64,000 nucleotides of DNA, from the NCBI RefSeq assembly GCF_045679555.1, contig NC_092092.1, positions 24,170,969 through 24,234,968 on the forward strand. The letters run 5' to 3'. Shown one piece after another: positions 23,301 to 32,492 of this stretch. A program made the position numbers and the translations under genes. The DNA is from Salvelinus alpinus (Eukaryota; Chordata; Actinopteri; Salmoniformes; Salmonidae). A model generated the notes under the pieces. That model did not search any database, was not told the DNA's origin, and saw nothing but the letters and a program-made list of their open reading frames with translations. The stretch's first letter is position 1. The number at the start of each line of letters is the position of its first letter.

Positions 23301-26300
23301 CCAGTGCCTACGCCTACTGGGGATGATGGCTTCTGTGATGGAAGTTGTTCCCGTGGGGCTGTTGTTGATGGGGCCCTTCCAGCGCTGTGTGCTAGCCACT
23401 CACCTGGATGCATCTTGCAGCCTAAGCCGGTTGCTTCAGGTGTCCCTGTCATGCCCATGGGCCATGGCCCAGTGCTGGGACCCTCTGCTATTGTCAGGGG
23501 TCTCCCATGGGCTGAGTGTGGGGTAAGCTGTACGAAGGCAACTCTATTCGGGGGGTATGGACCCTGGTGCTGAGTGCACTGCATATCAATTACCTGGAAG
23601 TCCTAACAGTCTATCTGGCGCTTCTCCCTGCTTTTGTCGGGCCAGCTTGTGCTGGTCAGAGCCGACAATATGTTGGTGCAATATGTCAGTGCATCAACGA
23701 TCCCGAAGAGACTCTGTCTCTCTCCCTCCTAACTTTGGATCGCTCCCTATTGCTGGGGAGCAGTGCACACATACTCTCCCTTTGGGGATGCATGTCCTCG
23801 ATTGCCTCTAGCTTGGGTCCAGATCTTTTATCCAGATATCACCCTCTCTCAGGAATGGAGGTTTTCGGCAGGGCCGACGTAGATATTTACGAAACGCGCA
23901 TTGTCGTCAGTTTTTCTCGATGAGGAAGCCGAGCGTTGGGGAGGGTGCTCCTGGAGGGCTTGTAGTTTAATTTTGTGCTACTCGTAGTCCAAGCAACCAT
24001 GGTTCGCGGAGATCGGCCGCCTATTGGGCAGGGTCCCGTGGCAACTCTCGCTGTGCAGGGATCAACTATTCCAGGCGCACAGGCAGGTTTGGCACCCTCG
24101 GACAGAAATATGGGGTCTGTGGACTTGGCCCCTCAGATGTCCAATCTCGCGGCTAGAGGTTTACCACCGAACATGCTACTATTCGTCCGCAAGGGCTCCT
24201 TTTTTCCACGGGAGGGCTGTATGTGTGCGTGGTAGTCAGACAGAAAGCCAGCGGGTGCAGTATGAAAAGATGCGGGAGGAAGAAATCTGTCCTGCACAGA
24301 CCTCTACTTTGGTCCCAAAATAAAGGAAGTGTTCCTTTTCAGAGCAGAGTCATTCATTCTCCACTTTGAAAGTGTACATGGCGTCTATTTGAGCGTGTCA
24401 TGTGGAAATGAATGGCGCCACAGCAGGGCTTGTGTCCTGGAGGGTTCTTAAAGGATGGGCGCCATCTCAGGCCGGTTTCTCAACCTATTCCGCCGACTTG
24501 GGATTTGGGTTGGGATGCTCTGTGTGTGGCCTCCTTTTGAACCACTGGAGTCTGTGGATCTGAAGATCCTCTCCTGTAAAACCTTGCCCGAGGCTTTGGC
24601 CTCAGCTAAAGGTTCCTTCACGCGTTATTCGTACATCGTTTCTGTACTCAGTTCGCCCAAGACGACTCTTAAGGTGACGTTGCGTCCAAATGAGGCCTTT
24701 GCCCTGAACCTCATGGCTATGTCCTATAGGTCCTTAGCTTTTGAGACATTTTCCTTTTTGCCTCCTCCTTTTGGTTCTGAAGAGCAACAGAGGTTACATG
24801 CTCTATGTGCTGTGCTAGCGTTATGCACATACATTTTACGGACCAGGAATGTTCGGTTATGTGACCAGCTTTTTGTCTGTTTTGCTAATCCAGTTCGTGG
24901 CAAGGCACTCTTTATCCAGCTGGATTGTGGAGGCTCCCTTGCAAATAGCAGCAAGGGTTACCTAGCGGTGTACGTGCGCACTCCACCAGGGCCCTGCCAG
25001 CGTTTTGGCTGTTGTTTAAAGGGTTGACTATAGGAGATATTTGTGCTGCGGCGAGTTGGGCATCACCACAGACTTTTGTGAGGTTTTATCGCTTGGATGT
25101 CACTGCTCACAGTGTGCCACATCTTGTGGGGGCATGTCTGAGTGGTCTGCCATGGGCCGTTTCATTTAGTATCTGTTGGAGTCGTCATGGGGCGTGGTTC
25201 TATTTCCCCACAGTGTGTTGTACCGAAGTTGACTGACTGAAAGGGAACGTTATGACTATAACTACTGTTCCCTGAAGGAGGGAAATGAGGTCCAAAATCT
25301 GTTTGGAAACACGCCACCCGTTCCTGGGCTCGGTGAAAAGCGGTGTTAAATTGAAGGAATGAATCCGAGTTTCACACTTATCACCTTTGGAAGGTGGGGC
25401 TTCCAGCGAGGCGCGGATTACATTGGCCTTGTCAGGCGTGATTTGAGATCCTTCAACCGAAGTCGCGGGAGTGCAACTCCCCATAGTATGTTGTACCTCT
25501 CATTTCCCTCCTTCAGGGAACAGTAGTTATAGTCATAACTTTGTTATTCTTCCTCTCTTTCTTTTCCACCCTCCGTCTCTCCCTCCCAGTATGGTGGTGA
25601 ACACGGGGACCAGTGTTCTGATCTACCAGTTCACCAGGGTGCGCTGGGACTACTCCGTGCTGGCCGAGAGGGAGTTCTTTAACGAGTTCAGGGGTACTCT
25701 TAAAAGCATGCTCAATAAAGACAAGTACCCCTACTCCAACGTGCGGGCTGAGCGCATGACACAGGTGGGCTCGTCCAATCGTAAGATCTACGACCGTGAG
25801 GGCAAGAAGCCGGAGAGGCCCGAGCTGTCCCACCACGCACGCTCTCTGTCAGCCCCCAGCATGCGCCGAGCACAGGGTAAGTGTCTTTGGGTCTGGTAGC
25901 CGATTAGCCTACTGCTAGCCTTAAATTCAACCTGAATATCGCTCGCTTTTATTAACCCCATGTCTTTCCAGACACCTTCCTCTACCCTCATGATTTATCT
26001 CCTGTCTCTCATCTATGTCCAGACAAAACCCTGAATATTGCTCTGAAATAGTGTGTTATTTCAGTTTGCAGACACCTCTGTATTCATTGATTGTTACATG
26101 TATGTATGGCATAACAACCATATAATAGTGGTCTACAGAACATAGAACATGGGATAAAGCACAAACAGACTGAACCACCAGGATAGGCTAATATCATCCT
26201 GCTGTGACTATACTTTATCAAGGTCTCTGACATAGAAATATAATTTCCATGAGGATGCAGTCAAATTGCCATGATCTGAGACCCTTTTTCCTCGTTCTAC

Positions 26301-27755
26301 TAATTATATTTCTGTGGTCTCTCTGCTCTCCAAAGCTGCGCAGCAGGAGTCTATGAGGCCGGCCACGTGGAGTGAGCTTCAGGGCCACCGTAGGAGCCGG
26401 GCCTACATTGACCTGCAGCCAGAGTTCATCACCAAGCCCCCCTCGGCCATCTCTCCTGGAAGACCAGTCAGCGGACACAGCCAGGACTCCCAAAGCAGGG
26501 CCAGTCACACGCTCAGGAGCGAAACCACTGGCTCAGGTGAGATAGAATGGAATGCAATAGAAGTTGAACGTAATTGAGAGAGACAGAATCGAGACAGACT
26601 ATAGTCCTTATGGCTGTATAACAAAGTGCGTGTTTACTATTGTTCCTTGTAATCAACCGTATATGCACCCTCTCACAGCCAGGGAGCTGTCTGTGATGAC
26701 TAAGTGGGTGCTGACGCGCAGCGAGAAAGCAGTGAAAGACCGAGTGAAGAAGAGGGGGCCCCATCGGCCCGTCACACCTCAGCATGTCCTCCTCAAGGTC
26801 AACTCCACCCACCAGCCGCAGAGAAGCGACCAAGCCGGGGCCAACATGAAACTCAACGCCCAGGTACGAGATGCCTGGGGCTCCCCTCCACCTGTCCAGG
26901 GGGTGGATCCAGAGCCCCACGCCTCACCATTCCCACCTACAACCCCAAAACAGAGCCCCCAGAGTCAGTCACAGAAGGCCCCAGCAGGACCCAGCCACCA
27001 GGTCTTGCAACATGGCATGACCAAGACCTACGTCCCCCTTATGACCCGCACTCTGGATCTCAAACTGAGGCAATCCCTCGACAGCCGTGAAGTCTGTTCC
27101 AGCAGTCCCTCCCCAGCTGTGATGCGGCCTCACACCAGCCACGCAGCTTCCACCCAGCGCACGCCATGCCCCGAGCCAGAGAAGAAGAGGCCCCAGACCT
27201 CCTGTGGTATAGCGGGTCTGGCGGTGCGTAAGGTGGGGGCATTCACTACCACTGCCCAGTCGAATGTCCAGGCCCCGCAGCGCATGTTCATGAAGGTGAG
27301 CAGCAAGCGGCCAGGACGCCACGTGGACTTTGAGATGCCCAATAAGACCATTAGCCAGTACAACCCTCTAGACCCATTCAGGTATGATATGCATAGAATT
27401 ACACAGAGAACAAATACATTATAAGATCTCTATGATGGTATGCCTTTATGTTGCCAAACTAATTTTAAGTATTTCTTGATTTCTTCCTATCCATCTATTA
27501 ATTAATTTATTCATTAATTCACTCAGGGAGCGTGGGGCCTTCAGGCTCCACACAGACACCCAGTTGGAGGAGTACTTCAGGGTCCAGAACCACCAACTGA
27601 ATCAGCAGGGGGAGGGATGCTATAGGACCAGGGATGACCAGGACAGACAGAGGAAGGGGGTCTGGAAGATGAAGGTCAAAGGTGTCCCTGCCTTAGACTT
27701 CCCCAAGCAGGACCAGGTGTATGCCCCTGAGCTGGGCCATGAGATCTACATCTGA
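7793..27755 (+). CDS. fbxw10: F-box and WD repeat protein FBXW10 (15 exons)
   Basis: Exons: 7793-8330, 9429-9626, 10787-11029, 14812-14939, 16447-16560, 16779-16885, 17101-17304, 17581-17702, 18294-18448, 18680-18822, 18947-19105, 25590-25876, 26336-26536, 26679-27381, 27527-27755. Every junction is GT-AG and all phases join, giving 3531 bases (1176 residues plus TGA). An in-frame TAA at 7781-7783 fixes the start. Order: N-terminal domain (1-179), acidic linker, F-box (about 308-360), seven WD repeats (about 445-720), basic C-terminal tail. It matches mammalian FBXW10 along its length, for example [15 protein letters not shown]-like [27 protein letters not shown] and [12 protein letters not shown]. 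Family role: substrate receptor of an SCF (SKP1-CUL1-F-box) ubiquitin ligase; the substrate is unknown and human FBXW10 is testis-enriched. The gene is divergent from the prdm9-like gene. Confidence 0.94.
9145..9240 (+). mobile_element. LINE 3' tail fragment in fbxw10 intron 1
   Basis: Contains GTAAGCAAGCGTTTCATGG and 'gtattcggcgcatgtgac' ending AACATTTGATTTGA, the plus-strand form of the 3' end of the same LINE family found at 11312 and 39841. The rest of intron 1 (8331-9428) shows nothing I can name. Confidence 0.65.
9429..9626 (+). CDS. fbxw10: fbxw10 exon 2: acidic linker
   Basis: Begins after TTTTCAG and ends at the donor GTGAGTG (phase 1 both sides). It encodes about 66 residues rich in Asp and Glu (for example [15 protein letters not shown]) between the N-terminal domain and the F-box. 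I see no domain; probably disordered. Confidence 0.85.
9831..10155 (+). mobile_element. Tc1-like element, one terminal end only
   Basis: Starts CAGTGCATTCGGAAAGTATT directly after a TA and carries the roughly 200-base inverted terminal repeat, then breaks off after GGAGTCCACCTGTGGTAAAT. It is the same family as the copies at 20671, 41753 and 53070. No transposase remains. The remainder of intron 2 to 10786 is featureless. Confidence 0.85.
10787..14939 (+). CDS. fbxw10: fbxw10 exons 3-4: F-box
   Basis: Exons 10787-11029 and 14812-14939 join in phase 1 across a 3.8 kb intron filled with a LINE and a solo LTR. The joined segment from about residue 308 reads [20 protein letters not shown] then [17 protein letters not shown], a standard F-box helix pattern (LP..L, hydrophobic L.., V...W). 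This is the expected SKP1-binding surface. Upstream in exon 3 is a Ser/Asp-rich stretch ([13 protein letters not shown]). Confidence 0.9.
11312..13580 (-). mobile_element. LINE (non-LTR retrotransposon, RSg-1-like), degraded, fbxw10 intron 3
   Basis: Antisense to fbxw10. The 3' tail (AAATCAAATTGTATTTGTCACA, about 11312-11338 on the plus strand) is followed by minus-strand reading frames: 12074-11442 with [20 protein letters not shown] and [20 protein letters not shown], the C-terminal part of a jockey/L2-type reverse transcriptase; 12622-12356 with the [13 protein letters not shown] start of that domain; and 13526-13281 with AGDFNAG of the endonuclease. Frames are broken, and a HpaI tail is inserted at 12741. 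It is inactive. RSg-1 is my best family name from memory. Confidence 0.8.
12741..12782 (+). mobile_element. HpaI-type SINE 3' tail fragment
   Basis: CTTGCCTAGTTAAATAAAGG plus an A-rich tail, inside the antisense LINE. Only the extreme 3' end is present. Confidence 0.55.
13827..14251 (-). mobile_element. solo LTR, family A, fbxw10 intron 3
   Basis: Bounded by TGTAACG at the left and CGTGACA at the right (TG...CA ends), with the direct repeat GCAAG at 13822-13826 and 14252-14256 as a 5-bp target-site duplication. It is the reverse orientation of the copies at 50260 and 63291; all share GGTTCTCAATCAGAGG-type and AACCATAC-type blocks. No internal region is present. Confidence 0.85.
15441..16358. 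repeat. foldback element in fbxw10 intron 4
   Basis: The left arm 15441-15553 and right arm 16246-16358 are inverted copies. Shared blocks include ACTTTTAAAATCAATCAA, AAGTGGCATAAAAAA and CACTTGTGTGGGTTTGCAAG. The interior (about 690 bases) has no open frame and holds a second, smaller hairpin at 15557-15649. Likely a non-autonomous DNA transposon. Confidence 0.75.
15557..15649. repeat. perfect-looking 37-base hairpin inside foldback element
   Basis: The left half 15557-15593 and right half 15612-15649 are near-perfect reverse complements (core ACACCAACACGTTTCA against TGAAACGTGTTGGTGT) with an 18-base loop. Confidence 0.75.
16447..16885 (+). CDS. fbxw10: fbxw10 exons 5-6: linker between F-box and propeller
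   Basis: Exons 16447-16560 (phase 0 both sides) and 16779-16885 (ends phase 2). They encode [18 protein letters not shown] and [20 protein letters not shown] followed by [15 protein letters not shown], matching the YANKVSIPVPK and EERNVFCGTYNVRIL segments of mammalian FBXW10. Confidence 0.88.
16982..17075. repeat. dispersed palindromic repeat ('tatagtgaactac' family)
   Basis: Core CCCTATTCCCTATATAGTG and a mirrored GTAGTGCATTGGGGCC-type half; a decayed copy of the palindrome better seen at 37263 and 46265. It lies in intron 6. Confidence 0.6.
17101..19105 (+). CDS. fbxw10: fbxw10 exons 7-11: WD-repeat propeller
   Basis: Exons 17101-17304, 17581-17702, 18294-18448, 18680-18822 and 18947-19105 encode most of a seven-blade propeller. 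Visible blades: [36 protein letters not shown] with [28 protein letters not shown] with [26 protein letters not shown] with [32 protein letters not shown] with [27 protein letters not shown] with RIFNF. The seventh blade is completed by exon 12. Introns 7-10 are short and carry no mobile element I recognise. Confidence 0.92.
20671..22234 (+). mobile_element. Tc1-like transposon, full length, transposase dead; nested in DIRS element
   Basis: Bounded by CAGTGCAATCGG and CCGAATGCACTG with TA on both sides (20669-20670, 22235-22236), 1564 bases. Transposase remnants on the plus strand include [16 protein letters not shown] and LNPIKNLW; the latter has Lys where the third DDE residue (Glu) belongs, and the frame is broken before and after. 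Inactive. Confidence 0.92.
22236..22275 (+). repeat. short dispersed fish repeat motif
   Basis: The segment TGTCATTTAGCAGACGCTTT and the following TATCCAAAGCGACTTAC recur widely in teleost genomes. Here they sit at the junction of the nested Tc1 and the DIRS element, so they belong to neither cleanly. Confidence 0.5.
25590..27755 (+). CDS. fbxw10: fbxw10 exons 12-15: last blade and C-terminal tail
   Basis: Exons 25590-25876, 26336-26536, 26679-27381 and 27527-27755. Exon 12 completes the last WD blade ([21 protein letters not shown], with N at the 5' junction). The remaining roughly 450 residues are Pro, Ser, Arg and Lys rich, for example [20 protein letters not shown] and [11 protein letters not shown], with no fold I recognise; the end is ELGHEIYI then TGA at 27753-27755. 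This tail conserves reading frame despite the 6.5 kb TE-filled intron before it. Confidence 0.88.
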
Positions 27756-28463
27756 GATTGTCTGAGACTCAGCTGGACAGGTGTTTGGCTGGCTAAACCC
27801 AATACACACATGGAGCTTTTTGAACTGTGTGACCATGCCAGGGCAAGAATAGAGCCCAGGGCTTTTGCATGTATGATTCTCCCCCCTGGTGGCTTGTCTC
27901 TTGGTTTGCTGATCCTGAACTTTCTATGCAAGAGTTATTTTTAAAGAGACTATGTGCCCCACTACTTGTGTATCATGTAAATATATAGATGCATTTCTCT
28001 ACTCCCACCAATCCATATATTATTTTTGTAATCTGATGAGGAGATAGCAGATTATTTTCTTTATCTGGTCTAATGAATGATTTTTACCTCACCTGTTTTG
28101 TGTCAGAAATTTTAATTTTTTCAAAGTGAGCATATGTTGATATGTTCCAAACTCAACCTGAATATTGCCCCAGTGTCCAGTAGGGGTCAGTATAATACCA
28201 TCTGTGTTGGTCAGTCAGCTCAGAGAGGTCATAGGGGTTTCCATCCCAATAATCTCTCCTTCCTCCAGAACTAGGCACTCAATCACTACTCCCCACTGAA
28301 GTCCACAAGCGATGGGAAAAGGTGAGAGGAGGAGAGCACTTAGATGAGAGAAGGAATTATACAACGAGCAAAGTGATGATGCTGTTTGTATGTGGCTGCA
28401 ATGAAAGTGAACTGTGCGGGTGATCAGGGGTGTACTCATATCGTTGATTCTGTTGAAAAAATG
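27756..28463 (+). other. fbxw10 3' untranslated and flanking sequence
   Basis: No canonical AATAAA was noticed in the first 350 bases, so the transcript end is not placed. No gene and no named repeat. Confidence 0.5.
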
Positions 28464-29187
28464 CTGGCAACACTTTACTTGACACCCAGCGTCATAACAC
28501 GTTATGACATGACCATGTCATAATATGTCATAACAGCTGACATAATGTCATAACACGCAACCTACCACACAAGGCAAAACATAACATTACACCATAGCCT
28601 ACTTGTCAACAGTGTGTATTGTATGTAACAGTATGCAACAGTATTTTCAGAAATGTAACATATTAAATTATCATTGTAACTGCGCACATATTGATGTCAT
28701 ACATGCACCTACCACAATACTCTGTTGCTGATTACTGGGATGCACGCATGAGCAGATTTCAGGAGCAGGACAAGACACCCTCTTTTTGACTGATGACTGA
28801 CATAAGGGCATGTAAGTGATAGGCCTATCTGGCTTATATGATTATGATGGTGTTATAAAGTGCATTTTCTTAGTCCAAGTAAAATGACACAGGATGGTCA
28901 TAATGCATGTTCCAAAAAATATAACTGTTAAGAATTCATTACAACAACAACAAAGGAATTAAGAAACAAACTTTCAAACGAAAGGAAACTTCTTGCCAGG
29001 GAAATAAATAATTTAATAACTGTGGGTTTTGACACTAATGTAGGTGTCATAACCACCCATTAAATAACCCAATATGTCACAACAGGTGTAAATATATGGG
29101 TTATGACCATATTATGACAGGTTATGTCAGCTGTTATGACATATTATGATATAACGTGTTGTGACACTGGGTGTCAAGTGTTACCAA
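28464..29187. mobile_element. foldback (MITE-like) element with about 95-base inverted ends
   Basis: The left end GGCAACACTTTACTTGACAC and the right end GGTGTCAAGTGTTACC are inverted, followed inward by CATAACACGTTATGACA-type and TGTCATAACAGCTGACATAA-type blocks that mirror each other. The interior (about 530 bases) has no open frame. Confidence 0.75.
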
Positions 29188-29484
29188 CGTTTCTTAAACA
29201 GAAGCAAATGGAACGAAACGGGGTTAAACCTACCTGAATTTGTCAAATAGAAACTGTTTGGACTAATGGTTACACCCTAGATCAGTGTGCAAGGCTGGTA
29301 TTGAATGTGTCACTGTCTGTTACCTTGATTACTACAATTTGTCTCTCGACCTGTTATAAACTTTTATTCATAGGCTAGGTTATATCAACCTCATGATGGA
29401 CATAGGGAACATTTGAGTATCATGTAGTAGCCTAAACCTATCAATGTTACATTGAATGGAATATGAATGAGTCATCCAATTTTT

Positions 29485-30560
29485 TTATTTTACCTTTATT
29501 TAACCAGGTAGGCCAGTTGAGAACAAGTTCTCATTTACAACTGCGACCTGGCCAAGATAAAGCAAAGCAGTGCGACAAAAAACAACACAGAGTTACACAT
29601 AGGATAAACAAAAGTACAGTCAATAACACAATAGAAAAATATATATACAGTGTGTGCAAATGGAGTAAGGAGGTAAGGCAATAAATAGGCCATAGTAGCG
29701 AAGTAATTACAATTGATCAAATTAACACAAGTGATAGATGTGCAGATGATGATGTGCAAGTAGAAATACTGGTGTGCAAATGAGAAAAAAGTAAATAAAA
29801 ACAATATGGGGATGAGGTAGGTAGTTGGGTGGGCTATGTACAGCTGCAGCGATCGGTAAGCTGCTCAGATAGCTGATGCTTAAAGTTAGTGAGGGAGATA
29901 TAAGTCTCCAACTTCAGCGATTTTTGCAATTTGTTCCAGTCATTGGCAGCAAAGAACTGGAAGGAAAGGCAGCCAAAGTGGGTGTTAGCTTTGGGGATGA
30001 CCAGTGAGATATACCTGCTGGAGCTTTACCTAGCAAAGACTTATAGATGACCTGGAGCCAGTGGGTTTGGCGACGAGTATGTAGCGAGGGCCAGCCGACG
30101 AGAGCATACAGGTCGCAGTGGTGGGTGGTATATGTGGCTTTGGTTACGAAACGGATAGCACTGTGATAGACTGCATCCAGTTTGCTGAGTAGTGTTGGAG
30201 GCTATTTTGTAAATGACATCGCCGAAGTCGAGGATCGGTAGGATAGTCAGTTTTACGAGGGTATGTTCGGCAGCGTGAGTGAAGGAGGCTTTGTTGCGAA
30301 ATAGGAAGCCGATTCTAGATTTAATTTTGGATTGGAGATGCTTAATATGAGTCTGGAAGGAGTTTACAGTCTAGCCAGACATCTAGGTATTTGTAGTCAG
30401 AACTGTCCAGAGTAGTGATGCTAGTCGGGCGGGCGGGTGCGGGCAGCGATCGGTTGAAGAGCATGCATTTAGTTTGACTAGCGTTTAAGAGCAGTTGGAG
30501 GCCACGGAAGGAGTGTTGTATGGCATTGAAGCTAACACTTAACACAGTGTCCAAAGGGCC
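29485..30560 (-). mobile_element. LINE 3' half (second family), 5' truncated
   Basis: The plus strand opens with TTTTACCTTTATTTAACCAGG (the 3' tail in reverse). The minus strand at 30572-30342 reads LLLNASQTKCMLFNRS and SDYKYLDVWLDCKL, the late reverse-transcriptase segment of a jockey/L2-type LINE. The rest is 3' sequence of this common salmonid family. A different family from the copies at 11312 and 39841. Confidence 0.75.
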
Positions 30561-31049
30561 AGAAGTATACAAAATGGTGTAATAGAAATAAGGCCATGCT
30601 CATTAAAAAAATATTAATCCTCCCTAATCTTAAACGGCACCGACTGCCATTGAATTTCATGACTGTTTAGTTGGTGGCGGTAATGCATCAGTAGGTTGCC
30701 AATAGCCATTTAAAAAACAGAATAAGAAGGCAGCTAATGGTTCTAACGTTAGGCAAGAAACAATTACACTATAAAAACTAAGAATTTGTCTCTCGAAGAG
30801 ATTTAATTAATTCATGGACCTTGGCTGGAGGGGGGCAAGACAACTCAAATGTGAAATCCATTAACGCCAAGATAATGACATTCATTGCCCTTGGCAATCA
30901 ACCGTTCTCTGTCGTGGGTGTTGTTGGCTTTCGCGAGTGATCGAGCACCGGTACACACTACCAAGTGCACTATTTTTCAGATGTTGCCCTACTAGAGTTA
31001 CACAGTAATAGCATCACTGCTATTAGCTTCACGACACACTATGGAATGC

Positions 31050-31345
31050 CGTTTGGGTTTTTGCGTGTCAAAAAAGATACACGTCAAATAACACTATTTG
31101 ACTCGTTAAATAAGCTTTTAATTTGACAAGTCAAATAACACAGTTCTATTATATAATGTTGTGTGTTCTGAATTTTCACGCGCAAGCAAGCGCCACCACT
31201 ACCAGTAGCACTGTCAAAGCTGTACAAAAAAGTATGCAAACAAGCAAACACTGGCCACGAACGATGTGTTTACAATACCGCTTTGGTAATAAAGCATTAT
31301 TTGTTCGACCGCAACTTCTGGGGTAGCTAGCTAGCTTTAGGTTGG
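31050..31345 (+). repeat. dispersed repeat, unnamed
   Basis: Contains GATACACGTCAAATAACACT, TTAATTTGACAAGTCAAATA and AACAAGCAAACACTGGCCAC, which I recall as a recurrent salmonid repeat. Boundaries are uncertain; it may be one element with the foldback at 31611. Confidence 0.4.
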
Positions 31346-31610
31346 TACCTAGCTAGCACCGAGACAACCCGCCTGAAAACATTGACCAGTAGAAACTGCA
31401 GTCATTTTCATTATTCTTAGCAATGATTTAGGAATCCCCGTGAGTAACTATTAGCTAGGTATTCACTTGTTGTTCGCCTATTGAAATTGAACCTTAGTTC
31501 ATGAAAATAAATAGCTAGCCAGCTATATAACCCTGTTGCCCAAAGCTAATGTTATAAGCAGCCAGCTAGCTTCCTGTAGCTAGGGAGGCTCGACCTGACC
31601 GGTTATGTGT

Positions 31611-32492
31611 TGTGAAGCTAGCCACAATAAGGATTAGGCACAATAGTGGAATTTGCGGTTTGCCTTCAAAATGTAGGTACCTATTTGAAAGTGATGCAGA
31701 AGGTTACAAATGGTGGAATCATGCTATATTTAGACTAGATAATGTTAAACAAGGTTGGAATGTGAAGCACTGAAATGGGGTATCACTCTCTCGGTGACAC
31801 CCACAGAACACAACTGTGAAGAGTTTACGCTAATATTAGCATTGTAGCTCTTATTGCGGGACTGTGACTGTGTGAAATCATTCCCCCCCCCCCCCCCAGT
31901 CTAATGTGTGTATTGGCATTCACATTGCACTGCACAGCTTTACCTAAGGATTGGGGATCAATGAAATGGGGTATCAGTCTACTCAATACCCAAGATATTT
32001 TTTCCCAAAGTCTTCCTCAGAGTTATCAGACTCCAAAACATCCACGCAGTATTGTTTTCCATCAGGAATAGTGTTCAATACACATAGGTTGACAATAAAT
32101 GTGGCTCAATTCACAGCTGTTTCAGAGTCCCGCAATTAGAGCTACGGTGCTAATGTTCTCTGGGTGTCACTGAGTAGACTGATACCCCATGTCATTGATC
32201 CACAATCCATAGGTAAGGCTGTACAGTGAAATAAGTATGCCTCCAATGCAATATTAAAGTATAATACATACAATGTGATTTCAACAGATTTTTGTCAAAT
32301 TGACAAATTATTGTCTTTTGTTGATTTTATATAACAACATTCCAACCTCGTTTAGCATGATCTATTCAATTATGGCATAATTTTACTATTTGTATTAATT
32401 TGCGTCACTGTCAATGACATACTTTTATATTAAAGGCTAACCGCAAAGTCCACTATTGTGGCTAATCCTTATTGTGGCTAGCTTCACATTGA
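31611..32492. repeat. nested foldback element
   Basis: The outer arms 31611-31775 and 32325-32492 are inverted (TGTGAAGCTAGCCACAATAA and AGGATTAGGCACAATAGTGG mirrored at 32435-32490). Two inner left blocks, 31779-31860 (GGGTATCACTCTCTCGGTGA) and 31935-31985 (ATGGGGTATCAGTCTACTCA), both pair with 32125-32222. A 15-C run lies at 31883-31897. No coding potential. Confidence 0.75.

Larger units (their letters stand above)
19288..25541 (+). mobile_element. DIRS1-like tyrosine-recombinase retrotransposon, decayed, fbxw10 intron 11
   Basis: Inverted terminal repeats: 19288-19370 (GGTACAACATACTATGGGGAG, then GACTTCGGTTGAAGGAT, AAATCACGCCTGAC) against the reverse complement at about 25425-25495. Interior, plus strand: a gag-like frame (19492-19962); an RNase H/RT remnant ([11 protein letters not shown] and FGRADVD near 23830-23880); and a recombinase near 24455-25236 with [39 protein letters not shown] and, one frame away, an HSTR box. 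Stops and frameshifts throughout make it inactive. A palindromic end segment (25246-25541) follows the recombinase, as in the copy at 62770. A Tc1 element is nested at 20671-22234. Confidence 0.85.

Noticed and set aside
23055-23584. 172-codon and 149-codon frames on opposite strands
   Set aside because: Part of the decayed RT/RNase H region of the DIRS element; no host-gene features.
19492-25027. Several frames of 90-190 codons as possible host genes
   Set aside because: They fall inside the DIRS1-like and Tc1 elements and match gag-like, RNase H, transposase or recombinase relics.
26704-27322. Alternative frames within fbxw10 exon 14
   Set aside because: Out-of-frame shadows of a Pro- and Ser-rich coding exon whose own frame joins both neighbours.
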